DNA from: JBAYJY01 sp041664945
GTDB lineage: Bacteria > UBP15 > UBA6099
Assembly: GCA_041664945.1 (NCBI GenBank)
Contig: JBAYJY010000135.1
Coordinates: 1-12,201 of the forward strand
Length of the DNA stretch: 12,201 bases
Reading direction: 5' to 3'
Part shown: positions 1 to 7,388 of the stretch, one piece after another
Position numbering within the stretch: position 1 is the first letter of the stretch
How the letters are laid out: the number at the start of each line of letters is the position of its first letter
Translations under genes and position numbers: made by a program
Notes under the pieces: model-generated
Told to the model about the DNA's origin: nothing
Seen by the model: the letters and a program-made list of their open reading frames with translations, nothing else
The model's database searches: none

Positions 1-744
1 CTATATGCTCCGATATTGATCGCGTCGCTGTTCGGCGCGGCAGCGTTTCACAGAAAGCATCGGGCCGAAAGCTTTCTGCTATGGGCGGTTTCCTGCGCGA
101 TGGCGGTTATGTACAGTTGCTGGTGGGCCTGGCACGGAGACTGGTGCTGGGGCCCGCGCTTCCTCGTTCCGATTGTTCCGCTATTGGCGCTGCCGCTGCT
201 TCCGCTTCTCGAATCATTCAGGCGTTGGAAATACGAATACAAAGCCGCTTTTGCGCTGCTCGTCGGCGTCTCATTTTTCGTTCAGACGCTCGGCGCAACC
301 GTGAGTTTTTACGAATACATTATGATCACGCGCCATCAGGAGCCGTACAATCTTTTTGTCGTTCCCATGGGGGAGACAACGCGAGACGACCAGCCGAACG
401 CGCATTTCATACCCGAGTTTTCGCCGCTCGCGGGTCACGCGTGGCTGCTGAAGCATACATTGCTCGACGGAAACAAGACGCCTGATAAAATTCGCGATGA
501 AATGCGCGCCGACTTCCCCTGGCGCAGCCTGATGAAATACGCGCCGCCAAGCGATCCGGAAACGGCGATCGGCTACGATGTCTGGTGGCGGCATTTCCCG
601 GATTACTATCCAGAGTCGGGCGCGTGGACGCGACGCCTGTTGATTTTTCTCTCAGCCTCCGCTATTTTAGCTTTTTGCCTTTCGGCGCTGATTGCGTCGA
701 GGTTTCCGGCTCGCGAATCTCCCGCGGAGCCGGCGGAGGATTGA
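1..744 (+). CDS. GT-C type membrane glycosyltransferase, C-terminal part
   Basis: The frame is open from base 1, so the 5' end lies outside the window; about 247 residues are visible. They contain several hydrophobic helices and a short motif, WWAWHGDWCWGPRFLVP, close to the WGPR..LP signature seen in C-terminal membrane regions of ArnT/PMT-like (GT39-related) lipid-linked sugar transferases. A soluble, probably extracytoplasmic segment follows (roughly residues 105-205), then a final membrane helix and a short polar tail. By family, such enzymes move a sugar from a polyprenyl-phosphate donor to a lipid, protein or glycan outside the cytoplasmic membrane; the substrate cannot be read here. 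The stop TGA overlaps the ATG of the next gene by one base (TGATG), which suggests translational coupling and a shared envelope-related role. The catalytic N-terminal loops are not in view, so the family call rests on the C-terminal part only. Confidence 0.6.
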   Translation, partial: LYAPILIASLFGAAAFHRKHRAESFLLWAVSCAMAVMYSCWWAWHGDWCWGPRFLVPIVPLLALPLLPLLESFRRWKYEYKAAFALLVGVSFFVQTLGATVSFYEYIMITRHQEPYNLFVVPMGETTRDDQPNAHFIPEFSPLAGHAWLLKHTLLDGNKTPDKIRDEMRADFPWRSLMKYAPPSDPETAIGYDVWWRHFPDYYPESGAWTRRLLIFLSASAILAFCLSALIASRFPARESPAEPAED

Positions 745-2063
745 TGAAACGTTATTTTATTGTTCTGACAGCCGCGATTTTCGCGATTACAATTTTCGGG
801 ATGGCAGCGATGAGCTCACCGATTGCTAAAAAGAATCTTAAACGGAAGTCCGACCCGGTGATAATCGCCGGCCAAAAGATCGAACCGATGACCGGCGTCA
901 GCCCGGAGAAAATCAGAATGTATGCCGCCGGCTCCAACGGCGTTCTGAAACCGATTCCCTATCAGATCGATGAGCGCGACGAGAACGGCGATCTGATTTT
1001 TCCATTCGGACCCAAGAAGTCGAAGGATTCAAACCCGGACTTCGACGCGAATGACGAACTGGTTTTCATGGCGAAGGACGCCGGGGCGCGCGTGGCCCGC
1101 AAGGCGTGGCCGAAAGATGCGCTAAAAGGGGCCGGGATCGAGATCGAGGACCCGTTGGACGGCAGCCGCGCGTGGGCTTACGCGTTCGCGTTCGATTCGC
1201 CGCCGGCCCGCTCCGATGTGGTTTACGCGAGCATTTCAAAAGACTCTATGAAAATCACAACGCCGAATTTCAGCACTCAGTTCTGCAAGGAGGCGCCTAT
1301 CGCTTTCTGCGCCATCGCGCTGACGCCCGCAGGCGGCGGAGACGGCCAGAATTACATCGACCGCCTGAAAGTACGCGTGAGCGTCACGCCGAAACTAATT
1401 AACGTTTGCATCGAAAAAAGCGAGAATGATTTCGCGTCTGAACTGATTGCGTACATTAACGGCCCGGTGCGCGTCATACGCCGCACGAATAATAAAATGA
1501 TGCTCTTCGGCAGAATCCCGTCGCCCGGTTCGATTGTGGATAATGTTTACTATTACGATCAGTTTATTTTTCCGACAGTGATCGACGTGCCGTTCGATAT
1601 GGCGACCTTTCTCAGAGAGATGAAGTTCCGGGTCACAACCGACCACAACCGGCGCGCTATCGGGAAGCGATTCGTCAACTCCAACAATCCGAAAGGCGTC
1701 GCCATAGACGGAAAGATGTCGCCGGAGGAAAAGAATCTGAACCTCGATCCTTACAAATGGATGATCATCCACGGAACGGAACCGGGGAAACGCGGCGGCT
1801 GGCTCAACAGGATTTACTACGACGAAGGAATCAAGGCGCAACCATACCTCTACTATATGGACGACGCGAAGGCGCTCGACCCGCCGGAGACGGACCCCGG
1901 CCAGATCGGCAATATCGGATACGACATCAGGTATATGGAAACTCTGACAAAAGGCACATGGCGCCTAACTTCCTATATGTACAACATTCCAGACTACCAC
2001 CCCGGCGCCGAAAAGGAATTCCTAAATATCCTCGACCATCCGCTGAAAATATCAATCAAATGA
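744..2063 (+). CDS. exported protein of unknown function
   Basis: This is a 439-residue protein. The chosen ATG overlaps the upstream stop and has GGAGGA seven bases before it; the frame is open further upstream, but that stretch lies inside the previous gene. The first ~25 residues form a signal peptide or N-terminal anchor (MKRYFIVLTAAIFAITIF). The mature part is hydrophilic and probably beta-rich, with no later membrane helix. Motifs I see are PIPYQIDERDENGD (about 70-83), NDELVFMAKDAG (103-114) and YDIRYMETLTKGTWRLTSY (393-411). Similar PIP.QIDERD and DELVFMA.DAG wording occurs, to my recollection, in conserved hypothetical exported proteins, but I know no function. Three cysteines lie within about 45 residues (181, 189, 222), so a disulfide is possible. 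Coupling to a GT-C glycosyltransferase suggests a periplasmic or envelope role; this is inference only. Confidence 0.8.
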   Translation: MKRYFIVLTAAIFAITIFGMAAMSSPIAKKNLKRKSDPVIIAGQKIEPMTGVSPEKIRMYAAGSNGVLKPIPYQIDERDENGDLIFPFGPKKSKDSNPDFDANDELVFMAKDAGARVARKAWPKDALKGAGIEIEDPLDGSRAWAYAFAFDSPPARSDVVYASISKDSMKITTPNFSTQFCKEAPIAFCAIALTPAGGGDGQNYIDRLKVRVSVTPKLINVCIEKSENDFASELIAYINGPVRVIRRTNNKMMLFGRIPSPGSIVDNVYYYDQFIFPTVIDVPFDMATFLREMKFRVTTDHNRRAIGKRFVNSNNPKGVAIDGKMSPEEKNLNLDPYKWMIIHGTEPGKRGGWLNRIYYDEGIKAQPYLYYMDDAKALDPPETDPGQIGNIGYDIRYMETLTKGTWRLTSYMYNIPDYHPGAEKEFLNILDHPLKISIK

Positions 2064-2068
2064 ATAAA

Positions 2069-2092
2069 GGGAAACTTTTTCAAAAGTTTTCC
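2069..2092 (+). terminator. hairpin after the exported-protein gene
   Basis: Six bases after the stop, GGGAAACTTT pairs with AAAGTTTTCC (ten pairs, one of them G-U) around a four-base loop. There is no real T-run after it, so it may be a weak terminator or a 3'-end protecting hairpin ahead of the stronger terminator at 2110-2140. Confidence 0.5.
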
Positions 2093-2109
2093 TTAAATCA
2101 TTGGCATAA

Positions 2110-2140
2110 AAAAACGCGGCGTTTTCGGCGCCGCGTTTTT
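2110..2140. terminator. bidirectional intrinsic terminator
   Basis: A perfect 12-bp stem, AAAAACGCGGCG / CGCCGCGTTTTT, with a 7-base loop lies between two convergent genes. It carries A-runs and T-runs on opposite sides, so it can stop the plus-strand exported-protein transcript and the minus-strand cytochrome operon. Confidence 0.92.
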
Positions 2141-2165
2141 GATGTTGTTTAGGTTAGAGGCTTCG

Positions 2166-3413
2166 TCAGTCGGAAGGTTTATCCTTCGGGAAGCGCATCT
2201 TCTTGTCGTGGCAGCCTGAGCTGTCGCAGTCAGTCTTTTTGCCGAAGCCGTTGGCGTGGCAGTCCGTACAGGCGGCCGAGGCGTGAATTTCGCCGAGCTT
2301 GACGCCGGTGACTTTATGGTCGAAGTTCGCGGGCCATTTCTTCTTGTGGCAGTTGTCGCAGGAGGAACCGATCTTCGCGATGTTTTTGCCGTGGCACTTC
2401 GAGCAGGCGACTTTGCTGTGATAGGCTTTAAGCGGGAATCCCGTGCCGGAGTGGTTGAACGACTTCATAGAAGAATCTGTGTGGCAGGAGCGGCAGGAGG
2501 TGTCGAGCTTGGAGATTGCTTTGCCGGCCGGGTGGCAGGAGTTGCACTTCAGGCCGGCGTGCTGGCCTGTGAGCGGGAAGCCTGTCTTTGCGTGGTCGAA
2601 CGAAGTTGTGGCCTCGCTTTTTCTGTGGCAGGTTTCGCATGAATCCTTGCCGTGGCAGGCGAAGCAGTTTTTGTGATTCGCGACGACGACCGGTTTTTTC
2701 TTTGTCGTCTTCGTGTCGTGGCACTGCGCGCATTTTGTGTCTTTATGGCATTCAACGCAGTCGATCTTGAAAAGCGAAATGTGGTCGTTGTGGAAGAAAG
2801 TGACTTTTGATTTTTTGTATTTCGAGTCATAGACATACTTGCCGGGCATTTTCGGAGTCGGATAAGGATCGGCGATGGCTTTAGCGCCTTTAGCGGCGTG
2901 GCAGGGTTCGCACTTGGTGTTGTGGCTCCAGGTTTTATGGCAGTTAAGGCACTGCTGGTGGTATGCGGCTTTGAGATTCGGAGAATTGAGATTTTTGCGG
3001 ACAAGTTTTTTCTGGTGGCAGGTGTCGCATGCCGGGAAGGGCTTGCCGGCCGGTGTTTCGTGGTGGCAGGTCCAGCAACTGTCGGCGCTCATTTTCGCCA
3101 TGCCGGCGTGAGGTTTGTGCTGGAAATTGACGGCGTTGTACTTATCCGCGAGCTTGTCGATAACAATATTATCCGGGCCGTCGGCCGGAGCTTTCGCGCC
3201 TTTCCATGAGGGTGGATGATAAACCGGGCAGGGCAGCAATTCGTGTTTGTCGCGGGTCGGAACCTTATCCACGTGGCAGGATTCGCAAGAGCCGGGCTTG
3301 CAGAACTTGCCCATATCCGGTTCGTGGGTGGCTGAACCTGATGCGAAGGCGAAACTGCCTGTCAGGAAGACCAACGAGGCTGTCAGCGCTATTGTTCTGA
3401 TCGGACTGCGCAT
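2166..3413 (-). CDS. 15-heme exported c-type cytochrome
   Basis: A 415-residue protein with a Sec signal peptide (cleavage probably near residue 25, after AFA). I count fourteen CXXCH heme sites, starting near residues 43, 113, 129, 155, 168, 219, 228, 250, 259, 290, 307, 337, 352 and 382, plus one CX4CH site at 396-402 (CDSSGCH), so up to 15 covalent hemes. Many extra histidines could be distal ligands. The C-terminal third holds three diheme modules of the pattern FxH..TG....H....C..CH...C..CH (about 272-311, 319-356, 364-402). The N-terminal part resembles class III cytochrome c3. GGGAG precedes the ATG; it is the last gene of a three-gene operon, 38 bases behind the NrfD-like gene. The likely role is a periplasmic electron carrier for that membrane complex, comparable to HmcA or Cbc-type cytochromes. 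Lack of a lipobox favours a soluble periplasmic form. The partner acceptor is unknown. Confidence 0.95.
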   Translation of the reverse strand: MRSPIRTIALTASLVFLTGSFAFASGSATHEPDMGKFCKPGSCESCHVDKVPTRDKHELLPCPVYHPPSWKGAKAPADGPDNIVIDKLADKYNAVNFQHKPHAGMAKMSADSCWTCHHETPAGKPFPACDTCHQKKLVRKNLNSPNLKAAYHQQCLNCHKTWSHNTKCEPCHAAKGAKAIADPYPTPKMPGKYVYDSKYKKSKVTFFHNDHISLFKIDCVECHKDTKCAQCHDTKTTKKKPVVVANHKNCFACHGKDSCETCHRKSEATTSFDHAKTGFPLTGQHAGLKCNSCHPAGKAISKLDTSCRSCHTDSSMKSFNHSGTGFPLKAYHSKVACSKCHGKNIAKIGSSCDNCHKKKWPANFDHKVTGVKLGEIHASAACTDCHANGFGKKTDCDSSGCHDKKMRFPKDKPSD

Positions 3414-3451
3414 ATTTCAATCTCCCAAATGTTTTCTGAAGCCTGAAGCGA

Positions 3452-4672
3452 TCAGGCGGATTTCTTTTCCGGCTGACTGACCACCGGGAAAATCATCACG
3501 ACCACGCGATAAAGGAAAATCAGCGCGGCGATCTGCGCGAAGCAAATGACTATTTCCGTGATTGACGGAAAATAATGCCCGACCGCGTAAGGCGGCATGT
3601 AAGCCGTAATATAGGTGTTCACGCGATTCAAGGCGATCGCGAGTATGAAAAGCATAGATGAGAAGAAAAGCAGCCCCGGCGATTTGCGCACGGCGCTGAA
3701 TAGAAGCATGATGAAAGGCAGAACCATTCCGATGAAGAATTCGACTAAGAAAACATGAGAACGGGTCGAACCTTCCCACATCGCGCCGAGCTGATCCCTG
3801 AGCGCGAGATCGATGAGGCGCACGCCGATGTAGAGGCCGATCGTGATCGGGAGCGAGCGCGCCAGAGAGGAGAGGGCTTTCATTTCATATTTGGTTTTGA
3901 ATGCATATGAAGTCCAGAGAGAAACAGCAACTGCCGAGCAGAGCCCGACGGCGACCGCGGAAAGCAGGAACAGGGGCGGAAGCGCCTTCGTCCACCACAG
4001 CGGGTGCATCTTGTATGCCGGGATAACCATGAGCGTTCCGAGAGTCGACTGATGCAGACAGCAGAAAAGGATTCCGCAAACCATGAAGACGGCGATGGTT
4101 TTGCCGACTATCGTGTTGCCGATTTTCAGGATGAATTCCGTGAGCTTATTGAAACCCTTGAGCGGGCCCGGAAGATTGACTCTGCCGATGAATCGTTCAA
4201 ATACCATCGGCGAGAACTCAACGTATAGCACGGTTAAGTAACACACAACGCACATGGCGACTTCAAAGAGCGCCGAGTTGACCTGCCACATGACCGGAAG
4301 GAACACGTGCCAGATAAAGTAATAGCGTCCGAGGTCAACCATAAGCGCTATGCCGACGAATGTATAGCAGAACATTGCTATGACTAACGACGGCCGCAGT
4401 ATGTTATGGTATTTATGCTTATTGAAAATGTGGACCGCGGCGGTCATTGTGAAGCCGGACGATCCGATGGCGGCGATCGCGGCGACGTTTACAGCTTTCC
4501 AGATTCCCCACGGGAAGACGTTGCTCTGATGCGTGATCGGAAAGTCGATACCCACAATGTACCGCCAGACGGCTAATCCGGCGCCGGCGGCCATCACCAT
4601 AATCAGGAAAATCGTTCCCGGCGTTAGGAATTTAACACCTTCTACAGGCGCTGGTTTTTCGTGTGCGCTCAT
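3452..4672 (-). CDS. NrfD/HybB-like quinone-interacting membrane subunit
   Basis: A 406-residue, highly hydrophobic protein with about ten membrane helices (around 17-40, 57-80, 92-113, 132-152, 190-208, 231-253, 273-290, 306-327, 335-352 and 370-396). Its length and ten-helix layout fit the HybB/HmcC branch of the NrfD (PsrC-like) superfamily. Family members bind menaquinone/ubiquinone and pass electrons to or from an extracytoplasmic four-cluster iron-sulfur partner without binding heme. That partner is encoded directly upstream, 18 bases away, and the cytochrome directly downstream. GAGG lies about 9 bases before the ATG. The N-terminus is polar and lacks a signal peptide, as usual. The direction of electron flow (quinol oxidation or quinone reduction) cannot be told from sequence. 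The family call is firm; assignment to Hmc-, Cbc- or another named complex is not. Confidence 0.93.
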   Translation of the reverse strand: MSAHEKPAPVEGVKFLTPGTIFLIMVMAAGAGLAVWRYIVGIDFPITHQSNVFPWGIWKAVNVAAIAAIGSSGFTMTAAVHIFNKHKYHNILRPSLVIAMFCYTFVGIALMVDLGRYYFIWHVFLPVMWQVNSALFEVAMCVVCYLTVLYVEFSPMVFERFIGRVNLPGPLKGFNKLTEFILKIGNTIVGKTIAVFMVCGILFCCLHQSTLGTLMVIPAYKMHPLWWTKALPPLFLLSAVAVGLCSAVAVSLWTSYAFKTKYEMKALSSLARSLPITIGLYIGVRLIDLALRDQLGAMWEGSTRSHVFLVEFFIGMVLPFIMLLFSAVRKSPGLLFFSSMLFILAIALNRVNTYITAYMPPYAVGHYFPSITEIVICFAQIAALIFLYRVVVMIFPVVSQPEKKSA

Positions 4673-4690
4673 TTACGGTTTACCTCGTGA

Positions 4691-5587
4691 TTACTCGTTA
4701 TCTTCGTCTTCGGATTTTCTTGTGAAAATCCACATGCTCGTTCCAAGCACGCCGAGGATGGTCAGCGGCGGTATTAATTTTTTGAAGACGCCATGCATGA
4801 GAGTTTCAGACATGACTGTCGGGTTTTCTTCGGGGAGAACCGGCAATTCCAGATGCTCGAACGGCACGCCGGCCATATACATCCACGACGCGCCGCCGGC
4901 GTTCTTCTCGTTGAGAATCATTTCGTTATATTTGCCCGGATTTCTCAGCATTTTCTCCCGCGCGACTTCTATCAGGTCTGCGCGTTTGCCGAATGTCATC
5001 ACGCCCTGCGGGCAGGCGTCCGCGCATGCGGTCGGCTGGCCTTTGGATATCAGCGGCTGGCAGAATGTGCATTTTCTTATGCGCGGCTGAATGGGCCTGC
5101 TGAATTCGAACGTTGGCACCGTGAACGGACAAGCCATCATGCAGTAGCGGCAGCCGATGCACTTCCACTCGGTATAGTCGACCGCGCCGTTCTTCGATTT
5201 CTTCAGCGCTCCGACGATGCACGCGGAAACGCACGCCGCTTTGTTGCAGTGCATGCATTGTCTCTTTACGAACACCGGTTTCGAGGGGTCTGTCTTGTTT
5301 TCGAACTTGTTGACCACTGTGAACGCGTCGGTTTCCACCAATCGCTTCTTCTCGAAAATCTTTTCGGTGTCGCTGAAGTAGGCGTCCGGCTTGCCAAGGC
5401 TGTTAACCTTGTTGCAGGCTCTCTCGCACTCCCGGCACCCGATGCAAAGCGTGGTGTCGACGAGAACGCCGAGTGTTTCCGGCGGGAGCGCTGCGCCCTC
5501 GCTCGCCATAGCTGTTTCAGCTCCGGCTAAAGCGCCGCCGCTGATTAGAAAAAGACCGCCCTTTTTAAGGAATTCCCTTCGGTCCAT
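4691..5587 (-). CDS. Tat-exported four-cluster [4Fe-4S] protein, HybA/HmcB-like
   Basis: A 298-residue protein from the ATG at 5587. That start is chosen because GGAGGA sits six bases upstream and the first residues are a twin-arginine signal, MDRREFLKKGGLFLISGG. The frame also runs in from a TTG at 5686 (33 more residues), which has no such site and would bury the Tat signal. Four cysteine groups follow: C48/51/54/58, C111/114/119/123, C143/146/149/153 and C173/176/188/192, the standard pattern for four [4Fe-4S] clusters. A C-terminal membrane helix at about 271-288 anchors it on the outer face, as in HybA. It should relay electrons between the NrfD/HybB-like subunit encoded next and the multiheme cytochrome. 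No hydrogenase or molybdoenzyme gene accompanies it, so it probably serves a quinone:cytochrome complex rather than hydrogenase-2. Confidence 0.93.
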   Translation of the reverse strand: MDRREFLKKGGLFLISGGALAGAETAMASEGAALPPETLGVLVDTTLCIGCRECERACNKVNSLGKPDAYFSDTEKIFEKKRLVETDAFTVVNKFENKTDPSKPVFVKRQCMHCNKAACVSACIVGALKKSKNGAVDYTEWKCIGCRYCMMACPFTVPTFEFSRPIQPRIRKCTFCQPLISKGQPTACADACPQGVMTFGKRADLIEVAREKMLRNPGKYNEMILNEKNAGGASWMYMAGVPFEHLELPVLPEENPTVMSETLMHGVFKKLIPPLTILGVLGTSMWIFTRKSEDEDNE

Positions 5588-5725
5588 CGAGAGTCCTCCG
5601 CTTGTAGCCTCTACTCCGAACGCCTTCCGGGCCGCTTCTATGCGCTTCAGCGCGCTCCCGCTCGTTTCAGGCTTTCGGTTCGGCAAACATCTTATTTACT
5701 GAAGTTCTTCAACTTATTCGGCATA

Positions 5726-5757
5726 CCGGCTGCCTTACGAGACAACAAAACAGCCGG
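5726..5757 (-). promoter_or_regulatory. inverted repeat in the redox-operon leader
   Basis: CCGGCTG and CAGCCGG form a perfect 7-bp inverted repeat with an 18-base spacer, inside the predicted 5' leader between the promoter and the iron-sulfur gene. It could fold in the transcript or bind a protein. I do not recognise it as a known riboswitch; there is no T-run that would make it an attenuator. Confidence 0.3.
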
Positions 5758-5775
5758 GCAGTTGAGCTTGTTATT

Positions 5776-5803
5776 TTTATCACAAACTCACGCCGCTTGT
5801 CAA
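5776..5803 (-). promoter_or_regulatory. sigma70-like promoter of the iron-sulfur/NrfD/cytochrome operon
   Basis: Read on the minus strand: TTGACA (5803-5798), a 16-base spacer, then GATAAA (5781-5776) preceded by TGT, an extended -10. The predicted transcript starts near 5769 and has a leader of about 180 bases to the ATG at 5587. The -35 is a perfect match and the -10 is moderate. Confidence 0.6.
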
Positions 5804-6135
5804 TATTATTATTTTAAGAATTTAATGAAATAAACACGAATGCCGGCTCATTCGCTTTCAGACAGGCTGTTTTCGAATAAAAAAGCATTTTGAAAAGTGA
5901 TATGTTTAACGCCTCCGACCTTAATTGGCTCTGAAATTCTTTTTGCTCACAGGGAACAATCATTTACAGGCAGTTGAAAAACTGTTTATTTGGATTCCAA
6001 GCAGATTAACAAAAACTACCAGTTAAAAAGTATTTTAATGACAACATACAAAGGCTACTCTTATATATATTCGGTATTGCGATTAAGACCATAAGCAGAT
6101 TCTACTATCCATATTTACTTTTCGTGATGAACTTC
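5804..6135. other. AT-rich intergenic stretch, no gene seen
   Basis: About 330 bases separate the CHASE2 gene's 3' side from the redox-operon promoter. All frames are broken by frequent stops; the longest ATG frames I checked are under 20 codons. The only structure seen is a small hairpin at 5969-5986 (GGCAGTT, GAAA tetraloop, AACTGTT, then TATTT), with no convincing promoter in front of it. The base composition is much richer in A+T than the flanking genes. Confidence 0.6.
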
Positions 6136-6164
6136 AAATGCGAGATTTAACCCGCGGCGCATTT
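6136..6164 (-). terminator. possible weak terminator of the CHASE2 gene
   Basis: Just past the CHASE2 stop codon, AAATGCG pairs with CGCATTT across a 15-base loop. On the minus strand it is followed only by a short T stretch (TTTGAAG), so termination efficiency is doubtful. Confidence 0.35.
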
Positions 6165-6166
6165 TG

Positions 6167-7288
6167 TCACTCGATTTTTTTCAGTTGCTCGACTGCGATA
6201 TCGATATTTGTGTTTCTCGGGGGCTTCGAGGGTTTTTCGTTCAGCGATCTCTTAGGCTTGCCTTTTGCGGTACGGACGGCGCCGGGGCCTGCGTATACGT
6301 TCAAAAGGTGATTTACGGCGGCGGCGAGCGCTTCCACGCCCGGATATGAGCCGCCTGCGGGGGTTCGCTTCAGGTCTTTAAGCGACGCGTCCTGAAATCC
6401 CACGATCACTATCTTATCGCGGAACCAGCTTTTCATTCTTCTGTCGTGCGCCGCGGCTGCCCCTTTTTTATAGGCGTCTTTGACCGTCACGACATCGTAA
6501 AATGAACGGAAGACAAAGGCCGATTTATGTGGCGGAAAAGCGACGCGAAAGCCGTCGTCCGCGCTCAACGGGAATTGTTTTCCATGAACGGAAAGAAATC
6601 TGCCTGAGGCGGAGGCTGACAATTGTATGTCGGCCACGGAGGCGCCGATCGACTGAAGGAAGATTTGAAGAGTGATCGCCGGAAGAACATAGCCGCTGTT
6701 TTTGACAAAGAGCGGCATGTTGCGCAGAACGTTGTCCGGGTCATCGTGAGTGGCGGTGGAGCCGAGGAGGGCGCCGGCGCTGAGGATTTCCTGGAAGGGC
6801 AGTGCGAGAAAGTCCGCCTGCGGAGCGTTCGAATTTGCGGGCTGAATCCGTGTCGCGTAGCGGCGCAGGTCCACCTTCGAAACGTAAGGCAGAGGGCGCG
6901 GGATCTCCTCGAAACCGATGATGACGGGAACCGGCGATTTTTTCACCGCAAGAGCGAACAACTTGCCGCTCTGAGGGTCGGCCTCGGGGCCGAATTGCAT
7001 GTCGAATGCGATTATCCTCGCTTCCGCCTTCACGAGTTCGGTCGTAAGTTTCGCATACCACGAGCGGTCGAGAGGAAAAGAGCCTCTGTAGGTCAGGCCG
7101 TCCGCGCCGTTCGAGTATCCGATATTATCGAGCGTCTGAGCGTCTATGCCTACGATGACGATGTCGGCGACCGGATTCGGGGAGGCGGGCCACTGAGGCG
7201 ACGCGCCCTGTTGCGCGGCGGTAATTTGCGTTAATAAAGATATTAGAATTATTGCGAAAAAAAAGGAGTGTTTGTTGCTGCTTAACAT
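6167..7288 (-). CDS. stand-alone exported CHASE2-domain protein
   Basis: A 373-residue protein with an N-terminal hydrophobic segment (residues 8-25) that ends like a signal peptide (TAAQQ). Residues ~40-332 match the course of a CHASE2 extracytoplasmic sensor domain: DIVIVGIDAQTLDNIG (42-57), LVKAEARIIAFDMQFG (85-100), GALLGSTATHDDPDNVLRN (172-190), FRDKIVIVGFQD (289-300) and YPGVEALAAAVNHLLN (315-330). In the family, CHASE2 is normally followed by about three membrane helices and a kinase, cyclase or diguanylate-cyclase domain. Here there is none, only a basic, Pro/Lys-rich 40-residue tail and a stop. It is therefore likely a soluble or anchored periplasmic protein. The start lacks a Shine-Dalgarno sequence; see the promoter entry for a possible leaderless transcript. 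The ligand is unknown, and no histidine kinase or cyclase gene lies in the window. Confidence 0.85.
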   Translation of the reverse strand: MLSSNKHSFFFAIILISLLTQITAAQQGASPQWPASPNPVADIVIVGIDAQTLDNIGYSNGADGLTYRGSFPLDRSWYAKLTTELVKAEARIIAFDMQFGPEADPQSGKLFALAVKKSPVPVIIGFEEIPRPLPYVSKVDLRRYATRIQPANSNAPQADFLALPFQEILSAGALLGSTATHDDPDNVLRNMPLFVKNSGYVLPAITLQIFLQSIGASVADIQLSASASGRFLSVHGKQFPLSADDGFRVAFPPHKSAFVFRSFYDVVTVKDAYKKGAAAAHDRRMKSWFRDKIVIVGFQDASLKDLKRTPAGGSYPGVEALAAAVNHLLNVYAGPGAVRTAKGKPKRSLNEKPSKPPRNTNIDIAVEQLKKIE

Positions 7289-7295
7289 AATGCTA

Positions 7296-7325
7296 ATAAT
7301 AATGCCGTTGATGGAAGGATGTCAA
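7296..7325 (-). promoter_or_regulatory. promoter of the CHASE2 gene, predicted leaderless
   Basis: On the minus strand: TTGACA (7325-7320), an 18-base spacer, then TATTAT (7301-7296). A start seven bases beyond the -10 falls at or one base before the ATG at 7288, and no Shine-Dalgarno sequence lies between. The -35 begins six bases after the hsp20 terminator stem. Confidence 0.6.
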
Positions 7326-7330
7326 AGCAA

Positions 7331-7363
7331 AACGGGCGGGAGCCTGTGCGGCTCCCGCCCGTT
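7331..7363 (-). terminator. hsp20 intrinsic terminator
   Basis: A perfect 14-bp stem, AACGGGCGGGAGCC / GGCTCCCGCCCGTT, with a 5-base loop (TGTGC). On the minus strand it is followed by TTGCTTTG, so with the stem's own closing TT the tail reads TTTTGCTTT. It lies 25 bases after the Hsp20 stop codon and insulates the CHASE2 gene behind it. Confidence 0.88.
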
Positions 7364-7388
7364 CGGGTTCTATATGCCGGCGTGCGCG

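Noticed and set aside
1395..1841. 148-codon minus-strand frame within the exported-protein gene
   Set aside because: It overlaps a better-supported gene with a signal peptide and ribosome binding site, and shows no known motifs.
4793..5530. 245-codon plus-strand frame opposite the iron-sulfur gene
   Set aside because: It is the mirror of a gene with 16 correctly spaced cluster cysteines. Its translation is His/Arg-rich without domain features.
5588..5769. Cyclic-di-GMP (GEMM) riboswitch in the redox-operon leader
   Set aside because: Such riboswitches are frequent upstream of multiheme cytochromes in some bacteria, but I do not see the conserved core; only a 7-bp inverted repeat is present.
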